Assembly (NCBI GenBank): GCA_020137815.1
Contig: CM035355.1
Coordinates: forward strand, 843,451-907,450
Source of the DNA: Hormiphora californensis
Lineage: Eukaryota; Ctenophora; Tentaculata; Cydippida; Pleurobrachiidae
DNA: 64,000 nt
Reading direction: 5' to 3'
Shown here: one piece after another, positions 42,797 to 55,374 of the stretch
How positions within the stretch are numbered: the stretch's first letter is position 1
Layout of the letters: each line of letters begins with the position of its first letter
Translations under genes and position numbers: made by a program
Notes under the pieces: generated by a model
Databases searched by the model: none
Seen by the model: only the letters and a program-made list of their open reading frames with translations
Told to the model about the DNA's origin: nothing

Positions 42797-45700
42797 ATCT
42801 CTCTCTCTCTCTCTATCTCTCTCTCTGTCTCTCTCATTCATTGGCCACGCACACTTGCCTTACGTGCACTCGACTTGAAAACATGCACCAAAGTTTCGGT
42901 CGAAGGACAGAATTGAGAAAGATAGAGAGAAAGGAAGATAGATAAAAAAGAAGAAGCTGTCTTGGTGTATCAGACATTATTATGCGGTATATAGAATCTC
43001 TACTAGCGATAGATCGACCGGTAGATCATGAAATTACGGATAATCGATAGAGATAGAGAGATAGGGGGAGAGAAAGAGATAGAGTCAGAGAGATAGAGAT
43101 AGAGAGATAGAAAGATCAGGAATATCGATCACAAAAAGGATGGATAGGAGGACACAGATTGATTGAAGAGAGGGATAATGCGTGCTATCGTAACTGCTCT
43201 GTAACTAAAACAATCGGTATGATCAGGAGGAATCAAGAAGAGAGGAACTCAGTCACCACAAAGTGGTACCGAGAGAAAGGTAGCAGCGGAGGAACACAAA
43301 TATCGAGCAGGAGGGGAGAGTTTTTGGAGAGTGTGTTCCCTTGAGAAAAGGGACGGTGGAGCGGAAGAGACACGTGCCTAATGACTCCTCAACCCCACAT
43401 GTGTAGGGGAGAGGAAGGGTGGGGAGTTATAAACTGAATAAAAAGTTGGCAACCCCACTCTCTCTTGTTGAGTAGGGGGTTGGAGATTCAACCCAACTCC
43501 CCCTGCAAATATAAAGATGGGATACGGGGAAACTGCATATAATGTACGAACCCGGGTTCTGAAAGAGGCCGTCCTGCGAAGAAGACTGTTTGTCGAATAC
43601 AATCCCACCATGTCTCGAGACATTGTATTCCCATACAAGAAGAGTAAAGAGAAGGAAGAGAAGGGAAGATGAGCGTTCTTTCACTGCCAATTTTTGTTTG
43701 CAACGGAAAGGGGGGCTCTCGCTACCCCTCTTGTAATATTTGATACCTTGGTGAGAATCGCATGAAAACTAGTATGAGAGAAAAGTGTGTGTGTGTATTT
43801 TGACGTGACGGACCTAAACCTGCTTCCGGCTACCTGTTCAATCACAGCTAAATGGATGGAAACACCTTCTCAGCAATCAACCCTCGCAACAAAACAGATA
43901 AACGTGTCGTTTTTATTGTCAGTTACTGTCCCTGTGATTGTTCTAGATTATTTTATAGGTATGTCGCGAGTTAGTAAGCTATTTTCAGTCAGTCAGTCAG
44001 TCAGTCAGTCAGTCAGTCAGTCAGTCAGTCAGTCAGTCAGTCAGTCAGTCAGTCAGTCAGTCAGTCAGTCAGTCAGTCAGTCAGTCAGTTAGTCAGTCAG
44101 TCAGTCAGTCAGTCAGTCAGTCAGTCAGTCAGTCTATAACTCAGTCAATCACTCAGTCACGCAGTGTATTATGAATATGATCTCTTCATTTCTATTTCTT
44201 CTGTATAGTGTCATTAGGCATTTAGATTTTCATCCCCATAGTACTCATTCCTAGTTGCTTCCCAGTTTCACCCCGGCTTCACCGTTCCTTTTATCAGTTT
44301 CTGGGAGGTGTGTGCTTCTATATATGCTTCCCCTCGCCTCGGCCACTATTCTATTGTTTTTATTTCTAGGCTGGACCTCTCCTCAGTTCCCTCTGCCTCA
44401 GTCCCTACTTTCATAGCAGGCGCCAGGCATGTTTCGTACCTTCCGCTTCAATCATGGATCGGGTCATTGGTTGCTTATTCATCATATCTCCTTCCCGCCA
44501 CTCTTCCTTTCCGGTGTTCGCCCCCTAGGTGCCTGCTAGTCTGCAAGATTGGCACGTGACCTTCGGTGTTTAATTTATAGAGAGAGTTTTGTTTATAAAC
44601 ATGTATGGGTCAACGTGGGAAAGGGAGGTGCCATTTTCATAGAGTAGGTAGTCGAGGGGTCTCGTTATAGATATTACAGTTATCACTGACCCGCTTACAA
44701 TTCTTTTTTCAGGCAAGAATATTCTATCATTATGATAGTATCATATTTCAGGTGTCTACCACTTCTCATATCAGTAATACCTATCTGTACATGCGCAGGG
44801 CAAAACTCCCGAGTGGAGAACCATTCATTGCACCCCCCCCATTCTCATTTTTAGGTACGACACAGAGGAGACGCGCGTGAGCTAAAGGAAGACGTACTCT
44901 AAGAGATAGAGAGTGTAGAGATATATATATCTAGCTGAAGATGATACTACGTGAAGATAGAGCAGCAGAGAGAGAGAGAGAAGATAGTGATAGAGATAGA
45001 GAGATGAGAGAGAGAGAGAATAATCTTTTGTTGAGTTTAAAACATCTGTGACCGTGTGTATCGTATGGCGCTGAGAGATACCCACGTATTTCCTAAGGGG
45101 TCTCCGACAAGTTAAAACGGTGGAAAGTTGGTATAAAACACGTGTGTGCACTAAACTGGAACGGAGAGCTTATCTTCTGATTAGAAACGTCATGGACTTT
45201 CAACGGAACAAAATCACAAATTCAACATATTGTTATTTGTTGACTTTTCACTTGTCTAGTTCAGAATCTCGACTTAGATTAGAATTAGACACAGAAAACA
45301 CGTCTGAAACTCTCAGACACTGAACAGAAACATTGGGGGAGACTGGAGTGTGAGGGTGTAATAATTGTAGGTGTTGAATGAAGGTGGGTTAACAAACTGA
45401 ACGGAACAGTGGAAATTAGTATGAAGGTGTGTTACTGTAAATGATAGCTAACAGGGGTCAAAGTGTCAGCACCAGATTTAAACAGACCCCTATCTGGTTC
45501 TGTGGTGCATCACATGTCTGTGTCAATGATCCCAACCAACTGTCACCATTCTTCTAGTACCCCCAATTCTATCACTCTCCCAGCTACATCTTTTTGTGTT
45601 AGAACTTTCTTGTGTAACAAACTGCACTCTGTGTAGGTTGAAGCTCGTGTCTTATACAGACACAGTTGTATGTTCCTTTGACATGGCTTCAGTCTCACCC

Positions 45701-46090
45701 GCGCTTAGAGATCGGGGGTTTTTAACACTTCTTATAATGCACCCGTATGTTTTTACACTGCCAAGTCTAACCCAAAATGTAGTAGTCAAGATTTGCACTG
45801 TACATTATGAAACTGCAGTTTTGACAGTGAAAATATCACCAAGATTATCATCGTCGCCATATAATATGAAAATACCCTGCCTAAATGTTTGGTAACTAAA
45901 CAAAAGTTTAAAACACCTGGATTTAATAATTCATTTTATTTTTTTATTTGATTTTAAAAGTTTATCACAGACTAAACGTACAAATCCCGTAACATACCTT
46001 GTGTATCTGGGGGTGACGGGTACATCTGACTGGTACCTCATGAAAGGTACACGATCGCTTCCGACGGAACATGTGGAGTTTAACTCGCAG
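38266..46090 (-). CDS. PH + IRS-type PTB docking adaptor (DOK/IRS-like) with YxxM tail
   Basis: Read leftward: 45998-46090, 42003-42093, 41482-41559, 41253-41369, 40464-40635, 40156-40296, 39335-39477, 38910-39182, 38808-38266. Phases agree throughout. A PH domain spans [10 protein letters not shown] to [13 protein letters not shown] (invariant helix Trp), followed by an IRS-type PTB domain ([35 protein letters not shown]). The tail has YEQM, YEDM and YINM (YxxM, the PI3-kinase p85 SH2 consensus) and pYxN sites (YINM and the terminal YMNS) that would suit GRB2, plus a proline stretch ([11 protein letters not shown]). Such adaptors sit at the membrane and are phosphorylated by receptor tyrosine kinases. 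Domain order fits both DOK and IRS; YxxM repeats are the IRS hallmark. An internal ATG at 42092 is preceded by a good acceptor, so the gene continues upstream and its true start is unresolved. Confidence 0.85.
39481..39610. repeat. G-rich tandem repeat in adaptor intron
   Basis: Repeats of gttgggggttagagatgggg type. Runs of four to five G on the plus strand could form a G-quadruplex. This is next to the acceptor of the second PTB exon. Confidence 0.7.
39611..40155 (-). other. Adaptor intron between the two PTB exons
   Basis: No exon is needed here: the flanking exons join in phase (A then GT, giving Ser). Contains a GA-rich patch near 39850-39920. Confidence 0.6.
41582..41624. promoter_or_regulatory. 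Two tandem RFX X-box sites
   Basis: gttaccatagcaac at 41582-41595 and again at 41611-41624, inside a 29-bp tandem duplication. Both fit the RFX X-box GTNRCC-N2-RGYAAC exactly. They lie in an intron of the adaptor gene. Confidence 0.5.
41873..41985. repeat. 34-bp tandem repeat, three copies
   Basis: Units containing cagtggatctctatttatc followed by aaacaatcactatat, just downstream (minus-strand sense) of an adaptor exon. Confidence 0.85.
42094..45997 (-). other. Large adaptor intron
   Basis: No exon supported. It contains a (CT)n array (42727-42832), a (CAGT)n tetranucleotide array (43987-44133) and unremarkable sequence otherwise. Confidence 0.55.
43987..44133. repeat. (CAGT)n microsatellite
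   Basis: About 36 tetranucleotide units with one t/c interruption. Confidence 0.97.
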
Positions 46091-46383
46091 CTACCATAAT
46101 TGGAGTTTTAGTGATTGGACAAAACAAGAACAGGACTGAAATCCGGCTTTTGAACAGTTCATAATGAATGGGGGAGACCGCACAAGAGCTTCTGAACAAT
46201 TTAAAGTGATAAAGCAGATACTGCAGGGACGCCAATGACGTCTGTAAATAGCAACTACAGTTAGCAATTTAAGGAGTGAAATGAAAATGGAACAGGAGAA
46301 ATATTGCCTCCCAGAGACAATGAGCAAGAATGAACAGGAAAGAAAGGGTGGACTGAGATACAGCAGTGTGATGATGATGAGAG

Positions 46384-46473
<90 letters not shown>

Positions 46474-46481
46474 CTCCTCAC

Positions 46482-46501
46482 CTATGTGCTAGAAGTATAT
46501 C
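46482..46501 (-). CDS. Candidate 20-nt micro-exon of the adaptor gene
   Basis: A good acceptor (tctcatctgcag) and donor (gtgagg) bracket 20 bases encoding DILLAH. It enters in phase 0 and leaves in phase 2, which joins exactly to the next adaptor exon at 46090 (AG then C gives Ser). The first-exon candidates at 50134 and 54272 both leave in phase 0. Phase agreement is the main support; there is no homology. Confidence 0.45.
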
Positions 46502-47526
46502 CTGCAGATGAGAGGAAGACGGCATAAAAAGTATGAGAGAGAGTTTAGTGGAGGAAATGCGATAGCAAATGGGAAGTCATCGTTCATGATTCATCGTTCA
46601 TCGTGATGTAATCTAATTATGTGTGCTAATTAACCTAAAATTAACAACTTCACTCTGTCAGCGTGGCAACATTCAATTAGTCATATTTTAGTCATTTCCA
46701 ACCTCCCGGATTTGTTTTGTCCAGCCATGTATTTTAGGAGAGAGAGAGATAGAGAAAGAGAGAGGAGGAGAGAGAGAGAAGATGATGAGGAGAGAGAGAG
46801 AAGAGAGAGATGAGAGACTGAGAGAGAGAAAAAGGGGGAGTGGAGAAGAGAGATGAGATAGAGAGAGATATAGAATATAGATAGAGAGAGAACTGACAAG
46901 ATAGAAAGATAGAGAGAGGAAGGAGGGAGAGAATGGTGAGACGAGGCGTATTATGTAGATCAGTTGCCCTAACTGATTAGAAAACCCCAAACAATAGTTA
47001 CCCCATCTGCCTTGTCAGACTCACAATAGAGAACACAGAGTGATTAAAGGGCCTTTCTCTACATTAGGGGCAAACAATAGAGCTACAGAGAGAGGGGTGC
47101 AAGCTTCCCCAAGCACCACAAGTGCTTTGTCAGCTACATTGAAAGAGAGATAGTTAACCTAGAAGGGGGAGAGATTACGTTGAAAGAATAATGGGCAATG
47201 GAACGGGGGAGAGAAAGAAGCTCTAAAAGAAGAAGGAGGAAAGAAAGTACTCTGAAAAAAAGGACCTCTGATCTCCATTAGAAAAAGACTACACTCACTT
47301 GAGACCAAGCACTTGAGCCCCTGAGGTTCCCTATGCAATGTAGAAATGCAGTATCATGTTCGCACCAAGAGTGGGTATAGTATCATAGGACCACTAGCAA
47401 GATGTGATTGAAATAAACAAGAAGTGGGTAACTGAAAATCAAGGTTTGTTTACTATCTCTCTAGCACACTTGGTATGCAATAATTAGACAACCGTCTTCC
47501 AACAAGAACCTGCATGATAAGTACTG

Positions 47527-47610
<84 letters not shown>

Positions 47611-49249
47611 AGAGTGATAAACCATGAGAAAAACTAAGAACCGGAGTTAAATTAGGGCACAAAAGAGCCAAAATCAGAGCCAGACTTCAGTGCTGCTGGT
47701 CCATATTGATGGAGCCTTAGCAAAATGATAAAACTGAGATTTCTAAAAACTTTCAAACACCCCCTCTCTCCTAAATTGTATGCAGGGTGGGGGTTTGCAG
47801 CATGGACCCTGGAAGCACGTGTGGCTTATTAACACTACTCTCTTTATCTCACTCAAGGGTGACCTAAGGACGGTCGTGAAGAGGTGATAAAGGGTGAATT
47901 GAAATTGGAAAAGAGATAGAACGCTAAAATGGTAAGCCAGAGGTGTAACAGCAGAGTGAGACGGCAGAGGCAAGAGAGATTGACAAATACATGCAGAAGA
48001 ATCCTTTGACGTAAATCGGACCACGGAGAAAGATGCATATATTTCTTGCTATATGAGGACTAGAATAGAGTACGAAGGAAACTTTTAGAAAGTCGGGAGT
48101 CTGTGACAGAAGGAGACAGATGGAACGAATTCAGACTCTATAGTGTATTTGATGTGACAGATTCACACAATGTAAACAGAGGGCTAGCGGTAAGGGTTGG
48201 ATGGTGTTTTAATGACAAATTTAAATGGTCTGGAAATGAGGGGAGATGTGGTATAAGCGGGGAGGGACCGGGGAAGGGAGGAGAAAAGCTAATCCATAAA
48301 AAAAAAAAAAAAAAAAAACAAAATTAGCAACACTCTCTCACACAAAACTAAGATTCTAAATCTAGAAATAAATTAATGACAGCCGAGTCGACGGTAAGCT
48401 TGGAACGTGAACAGGAAACTACTCAGTTTTACAATTTTACAACGCTACTGTATTACTACTATAGTAGCAGGAAAAATGAATTTTAGATACCGCATGCCAA
48501 AACGCAGAAATTTAAACTCTATCTTCCCTCCCTCTGTCTCCTCGATCCCTCTTCTTTTTAGAAACCTTTCCCCCATCTATGTGTGACCTTTTTTAAAACC
48601 AAAAAGCGAGATCCGTTCTCCCCACCTCAAACCCCCCCCCCCCCCCCCCCCCCCCCTGTTTTAGAAAAGGGGGGGGGCCCCCCCCCCCATTTTTTTTTTT
48701 GGGGCCCCTTTTAACCCCCCCCCCCCCTTTTTTTTTTTCCCCCCCCTTTTTCCCCCCCTTTTTTTTTTTTTCCCCCTCCTCTCTCTCTCTCTCTCCTCTC
48801 TATTTTTTTCCCCTTTTTTCCCCCCCCCCCCTTTTTCCCCCTTTTTTTCTCTTTTTTCCTTTCTTTCTCCCTTTCCCCTTCTTTTTCCCCCTTTTTCTTC
48901 TCTCTTTTTCTCTCTTATTCTAACCCCCCGTGACCCCGAAACTAACAAGTAAGTTTCGTTTTTAATGAACACTAATCAGGGAGGGGTGGGAAAGAACAAG
49001 AACGAGATAGAAAGAACAACCTCGGGTCTGAGAACCAGATTTACAAATTATAAACCCCACCGAGATATTGAGCAGAGATACTAGCTAGAAATGTACTGGT
49101 TATCATGAGAGAATCAGGAAAATAGGGACACTGGAACCGAGATACAAGTCGCATGGCGTGGTCAGGGTGTATGGAAAGTGCTGTGAAATGAACTGTATTG
49201 GTGGGATTGTTGCTGCAAGATTTCCCATGAAATGAGGAGGAAGTCAAGG

Positions 49250-49323
<74 letters not shown>

Positions 49324-50133
49324 AAGAGAGAGAGATCTATCAATTCATTGTTTGTAGCACACAGTCATGTGTGATCCTGTTAGAATCTTGAGCGCTGGAA
49401 AGGGCTTTTGAAAGAAGATAATATCCTATTTTTGATTTCCTACAATCCTATTTCTGTGGCAATGTTATTGTTTTTCTGTTTGTTTCTTTGTTGTACAAAT
49501 TGCAACTAAGGTTGTTATGGTACGACTATTTTTCAGTTTCCGCCTCATGCCAAAAGTCTTATCTCGTCTCACCGGAGTCCTATTTTTTATCTCCCTCCGG
49601 CTCCCGGCACCATGTCACTGTGCATGGGTAATTTCGGTGGCTCCAAGAGTCTTTCTCTTCCGGGGGGGTCATAATATGTGAATGATGTATAAAAGTAGAG
49701 TGTGCGAGAGAGAAAATGAGAGAACCAAGGGGCTTGATAAGTTAGGTGCTAGGTACGAAGTGTTATCCCTCCGAAATTAATTAATAATGCAACATAATAA
49801 CCCTGGAAGATGAGTGTTGAACTTGCCAGGGTGTGTGACTTGTGGTGTGTTGTGTAATGATCATAGAAAGGGAGGATGGCCAGAAAGAGACACGAATCAG
49901 TGGAGGAAGGGAACGATTGGCGGCGGCTCTAGATAATGAAAGGTCTAGATAAAAGTGGTACTAAAACTTCAGAGAGAGAGGTTAGAAAACATTTGGGAGG
50001 GGTGAGATATGGGACCCATGTCTAATTGGGCGTGAATGAATTGTGTAGCATGCGTGAAGAATGGTACAGGGCGGTGCTAAAAATGCTGAACGAAGACCAC
50101 AGAAATACCAACAATGAATTCTGTTGTACTTAC
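46502..50133. other. Repeat-rich region upstream of the adaptor exons
   Basis: Holds GA arrays at 47528-47605 and 49253-49316, GA-rich sequence at 46738-46930, an A run near 48300, and a homopolymer-scrambled block at 48600-48960 that is probably bad consensus. One further exon-like segment (47312-47343, between gcatag and gtgagt) could not be phased into the gene. Confidence 0.5.
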
Positions 50134-50211
50134 AACGTTTTTATCATATTTCTCATGTTGGAGGGTGCCACCGGTTGCACCACACTTCTTTGAGAGAGTG
50201 AGGGTAACCAT
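50134..50211 (-). CDS. Candidate alternative first exon of the adaptor gene
   Basis: An ATG at 50211 opens 26 codons (MVTLTLSKKCGATGG...) ending at a consensus donor (gtaagt) in phase 0, compatible with the micro-exon at 46482-46501. An in-frame stop lies just upstream, so it would be a first coding exon. Joined this way the adaptor would have about 582 residues. No homology supports it. Confidence 0.35.
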
Positions 50212-50247
50212 GGTAACAGCTTAGGATATAATGGTAACCATGGTAAC
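50204..50247. promoter_or_regulatory. Two X-box palindromes at the candidate first exon
   Basis: gtaaccatggtaac at 50204-50217 and 50234-50247, 30 bp apart, both exact fits to the RFX X-box consensus and themselves near palindromes. The first overlaps the candidate ATG. Confidence 0.45.
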
Positions 50248-50384
50248 CAGTTCAAAGTAAAGGAAGAGAGATGTTTTTAACAAAAACCGACAAACAACAA
50301 GAAGAGAAGCCGCCAAAAATGATCTGAACCTTTAGAGGATACCAGATGCATGCCATGAGTATAGTAATTACTGTCGAGCGGGTG

Positions 50385-50450
<66 letters not shown>

Positions 50451-51071
50451 TAGAGTGAGAGAGAGAAAGAGAGAGAGGGAGAGAGAAAAAGAGAGAGAGA
50501 GAGAGAGGGAGTGAGATACCTTAGAGAAATGACCATTTGCTCCTGTAGCCTGACACCTATCAATGTAGCTTTCTTTCCGAGCCGCTAAAGTCTCGCTACA
50601 ACATCTCTCTATTTTTCTCATTTTCGTTCATCAAAGAACGCCTTCATTTTCAATTTCAATCAGGAATCTCTCTCTTTCTCCCCCATGTCTCTCTCTCTCC
50701 TCCCATGTCTCTCCCTGTGATCGGGAGAAGGCGTGTGCCCTAATGGATCAATCAAGCTTCAGGGTGTAGCTCGACAATTCATTGAATAAGCAAATGAAAA
50801 AAGGGGGGCCTGGTAATGGGGGAAAGTGTTACAGCCTCGGGGTGCTCCACAGTATTAAAGGATCGATATTTTTGGAAAATGGGGACCGATCTAGGAGAAC
50901 TGGGAGAGGTAAGAATTTGATTGTCAAACTTGGCAGAGGAGAAAACATTTAATAATTCACGTGCCCTATTCTACAAACTACGCTGTCATAGGTAGATGGC
51001 AGTGTGAACCAAACACAAGACAGAAAAACAGAGAATTGACAGTGTGATAGAGACTGAGAGAGAGAGAGAGG

Positions 51072-51165
<94 letters not shown>

Positions 51166-53677
51166 TAGTCATGGGTAAATAGCAAATTGTGGGCAATTGA
51201 AAGAATTAACCAAACAACTTCTGCAGGCTTAGTTGCACGATGTAGTTGTTAATTAAAAACTAAGAGAGAAGGATAGCAAACTGAGAGAGTGAGAGAAGGA
51301 GGGAAAGATAGAGACAAGAAACGACAGAGAGAAAAACAGAGCACAATTGCCTGGGCGTGTGTGTTGTTTAGAAGTTGATCAATAGGCCGATCAAGAAAAG
51401 AACTCGTTTTCAGAAATGATGAGTGTTTAGTAGAATCCCGTGAGGTCGTTTTGATCGATATCCTGATCTCACAGCCATTAAACGGGGAGCCCAATCAGAT
51501 TGTTACAAAGTACACTTTGTCTAGGGAAAAGGGTTTCAAAAAAAAAAAAGGGGGGGGGGGGAAGAGGTGAAGGAAGAGAGAGGAATGGATTAGAAAAGGG
51601 GGGCCGAGAGAGAGGAGAGAGAGAGAGAGGGGAAGAAAAAGGGGAAGGAGGGGATAGAGAGAGGGGAGAGAGTGAGTCACAGACATAGAAAAGGGGGAAC
51701 GGAGCCATTTCCTGCCCCATTTAATTGGTGGGTCATAATTAACGTAATTACAGCTCCAGAGAGTGAGAAACATTCCTTCCTCTCTTCCCCCCCAACCTCC
51801 CTCCCCTCTCTTCTCCACTCTCTCTTTCTCCCAAACTATCTCTCTCTTTCTCTCCTTCTCTTTCTCCACTATTATCTCTCTCTCCTCTCTCTCCTCTTCG
51901 GTAATCTCTTAGGCTCCCCTTCTCCCCCTCCCCCATTAACCCCCCTTCTCATAAAACAATAGCTGATATATTGGGGAGGGAGTACCTTCCTACTACTACA
52001 TCTGCAGGCCCCCTCCCTTGTTGTGAGACTCCCAATGAATTTTTCTTCTACCCCCAAAAAAAACCCTAATTTTTCCTTTCTATCAAAAACAAAACCAAAG
52101 TAAAACTATTTGCCTACCAGACTCTGCGGCTAATAAACAATCAACCGACCCCGAAAGTAAAATTTAAACCCAAAACTGAACCCGGGCATAAGAATGTAAT
52201 TGTTTTCCTACTTTAGGGGTCAGACTATACATAAATTTTCTCTAGACAACAAAATTTTAAATTTTTCCTCTCTCCTCTGATTTTTTCCTCTTTCCCTCTT
52301 TTTTTTTTTAAACCCTTCATCATGACCATTGAGAGATAGAGAACACATGAAATATAAGAAACAGAGGCAAGCAGACCGAGGACTAGAGAGGATTAGCAAA
52401 GGAAGACCCCTGAAATTAAAGTGGTTATTGGAAAAAGTCCTCACCAGAACTATAAAGTTATCACCCCCCTTCTAGAACTCCGTTTATAGCCATGACGACA
52501 ATATGTGCAACTACCAATTGCATTTTAGAACGTACTGTTCTTTTGAGGCGTAAAAAGCTCTCAGGGAAAAAACCACAAAGTCGGGGCAAACCCCCTTTTA
52601 ATCAGGGTACCTGGTTCCAATCTTCCGGCTCAAAATACTTCTTTTGGTTATCCAACATTAAACCCAGGTCGGTTTCCCTTTTGGTAGGTGGGTAATGGAA
52701 TGTTGGTTAATTTCCCCCTAACAAAAGGGGAAAAAAAAAAACCGGGGGGGGAATCTGTTACTAACTATTATCATGCATAACTCTGCATATGATTCCCCCT
52801 CCTCCCGCTTAAAAACCTGGTTACACGTGGCGGCTGAAAACACGTCCTTCAAATTGAGATAGTTCTTTTGGGAAAACTATCATAAAAAGGAGGGTGAGAA
52901 AAAAGGGGGAGAGGGGAGAAGAGAGAGAGAGAGAGAAAAAAGGGGGAAAGAGGAGAGAGAGAGGGGGAGAGGGGGGAGGAAAGAAGAGGAGAAGGGGAAA
53001 GGGAATTTTTTTTTTAAAAAAAAGGGATAGCTTTTCCACTTAGAAAGCCCAAAAATTGCCCCCCTCCCCCGCAGAAAAGGGGTTTTTCTTTTTCCCCCGG
53101 GGATTGAGGTTAGATCCGTCCCCCTATAACACAAAAGGGGGAAAGCATTTTGTGGTTTTTAAGAACTGGGGCCACATATTATCTTCTTCAAGATGATCTC
53201 CTCTCTCCCCCTCCTCTCTCTTCTTCCTCCCCCTCTTTCCCCTTCCCCCCCTCCTCTACTCCCTCTCCCCCCCTTTCTCGGACAAATGTTCCCCCCCCCG
53301 AAGTCCCACCCCCAAAATTTGGTCCCCTCTTGGGCAGGGATCTTGTACGCCTCCCTCCCCTTTGAATTTTAGAAGGGTGAAGTTTGAGGTGGGGATAAGG
53401 GTTTAAAGGGGGGCAAAGATGGGGTGTAAAACGTGTAACAACAGATGTAATAATTATGCCTACTAATAATATATGGCAACTGAATGCGTCACAAGTAACT
53501 GCGAAACGTCACATGGAGAGAGAGAGCAGAGTGCAAGTGAGGCAGCTGAGAAGGAGTGAGATATTGCAGCGAGTATAACGTGTGATGCAGCTGGTTGGTA
53601 AAGGCAAATAATTATGGGTAGGCAAATAGACATAAGGTATAAAACATAGATAGGTGTAAGAGGGAGGGAAAGAGAGA

Positions 53678-53716
<39 letters not shown>

Positions 53717-54271
53717 GGATAGAGAGAGGGAGAGAGAGAGAGAGAGAGGGAGAGAGGGGGGTAACTTGTAGTTTCACACGGACATCAACAGCTTATAAAC
53801 GGACCAAATGTTGTTCAGAGAAAGACTCTACAGCAGCTATATAGACACAAGTAGTACTGCAGCAGACACCCTAAGATAGATCGAGAGTTGTATTATTATT
53901 CTGAAGGAGGCACTATCATCACCATTGACAACGGATGTGCTAGCCAAAATGAATCGGAATCAATTGACGTAAAAACCTCAAATGTATTGTAACCTAACTA
54001 GGAACGTTCATAATTTATCGTAATTTGTGAGTGATTGTGACAAAACAATAAACATGACGAGGTCACTGGACTAGAGCCAATAATGCTATTTGTATACACC
54101 TAGTATATCAGATACACACCAAGTATCAGACAGAATAATCGAAAAGGATCGATCACAATCAGGAACAATTAAAGAATGTTTCGGTAAAATCAGAAAAAGG
54201 TGATACCCAGTTCAGGATAGTATCCTAGCTCTACCATCATGATAATATCACGGGTCTGCTGCTCTTCTTAC
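50212..54271. other. Repeat-rich spacer or intron
   Basis: GA arrays at 50392-50446, 51057-51160 and 53681-53757. Sequence at 51520-53420 has patches of scrambled homopolymers suggesting low consensus quality. No exon recognised. Confidence 0.5.
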
Positions 54272-54357
54272 CTTGACATGGTAACTATCCAGAGAGTATA
54301 CCCTCTTTCGAACATTCAGGGCCAGGGACTTCAGGTGTAACCGAGAAAACATGGTCA
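54272..54357 (-). CDS. Candidate upstream exon of the adaptor gene
   Basis: A pyrimidine tract and cag acceptor, then an ATG at 54352 opening 27 codons (MFSRLHLKSLALNVRKR...) to a good donor (gtaaga) in phase 0. It could be an alternative start or an internal exon of the adaptor gene, or an unrelated small exon. No homology recognised. Confidence 0.35.
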
Positions 54358-55313
54358 CTGGAACATCATGAGAAAATGAGAGGGAGAGAGAGAGAGAGAG
54401 GCATGGATGGTTTTTGGAGGGAGAGAGACAAGATAAGAGGGTTGTACACAACTAGCCGAAGGGGTCTTTTTTAATAAACGACGCTGCAGGAGCCAGGAGG
54501 AGGAGCAAGATAAAACACAACCCATGTTCGAAAGTTTGACAAAGCAAGGAAGAACTAGCATGCAGCATATTTTGCATTGTCTAGTTCTATTGAAAACGGT
54601 AAGAGTCTGATGTTTATTGACTGTCTGGGGGCTTCTAAAAAGCGGCTACTTTATATTTCATTGTATTTCCTGGGTTTTTTTTAATATGTGTGTTCTTCCC
54701 TCTCTGTGTAGCGTCAGTGAAAACACCATTTCACAGCTTTAATTGCACCAATGGGGGTACCGATAGAGGGGCCATGAAAAAGAGATAGGGTTGTGTTTAT
54801 CAGTGGAAAAGGGTACCGATGGGCGTTGGTATCAGTAGAAAGGGCGGGTATCAACGCGTACCAGGCACCCATTGAGCTACCCCTTGTTTTGTTCAAACCG
54901 TGGAGCGGAGAGAGAGGGTGGAGCAAGCTGCCCCCCCTGGGAGTCCCCCTCTCTCTCATCACTATGTGGGTTGTTATCAGATCCAGTGTTACTCACTTCA
55001 CACACACACCCACTTCACACCCACTTTACACCGTGTGTAGAGAGACACGTGTTCACAGGCTCTATGATCTTGAGAGAGGGGGACACGCCGCCACAGGGCA
55101 GCAGACTCGACAGATGACTAATTACCCCGTCAAATTGACAACTTCTTCTATTGATCTATTGCCCAATATTAGAAATCAGCAGCAAAAACTCAAGATCTGG
55201 GCATCGACAAACACAGTCGCAGTGACATTTGACAAACAGTGATGTTTGATAGTATCAAAATGATAACCGAGTGCTTTCTGTCACGTGTAGACAGGAAGAG
55301 AGAGTGAGAGAGA

Positions 55314-55374
<61 letters not shown>

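Noticed and set aside
42225-43690. Several 70-90 codon ORFs in the large adaptor intron
   Set aside because: No domain, no splice logic and low-complexity composition.
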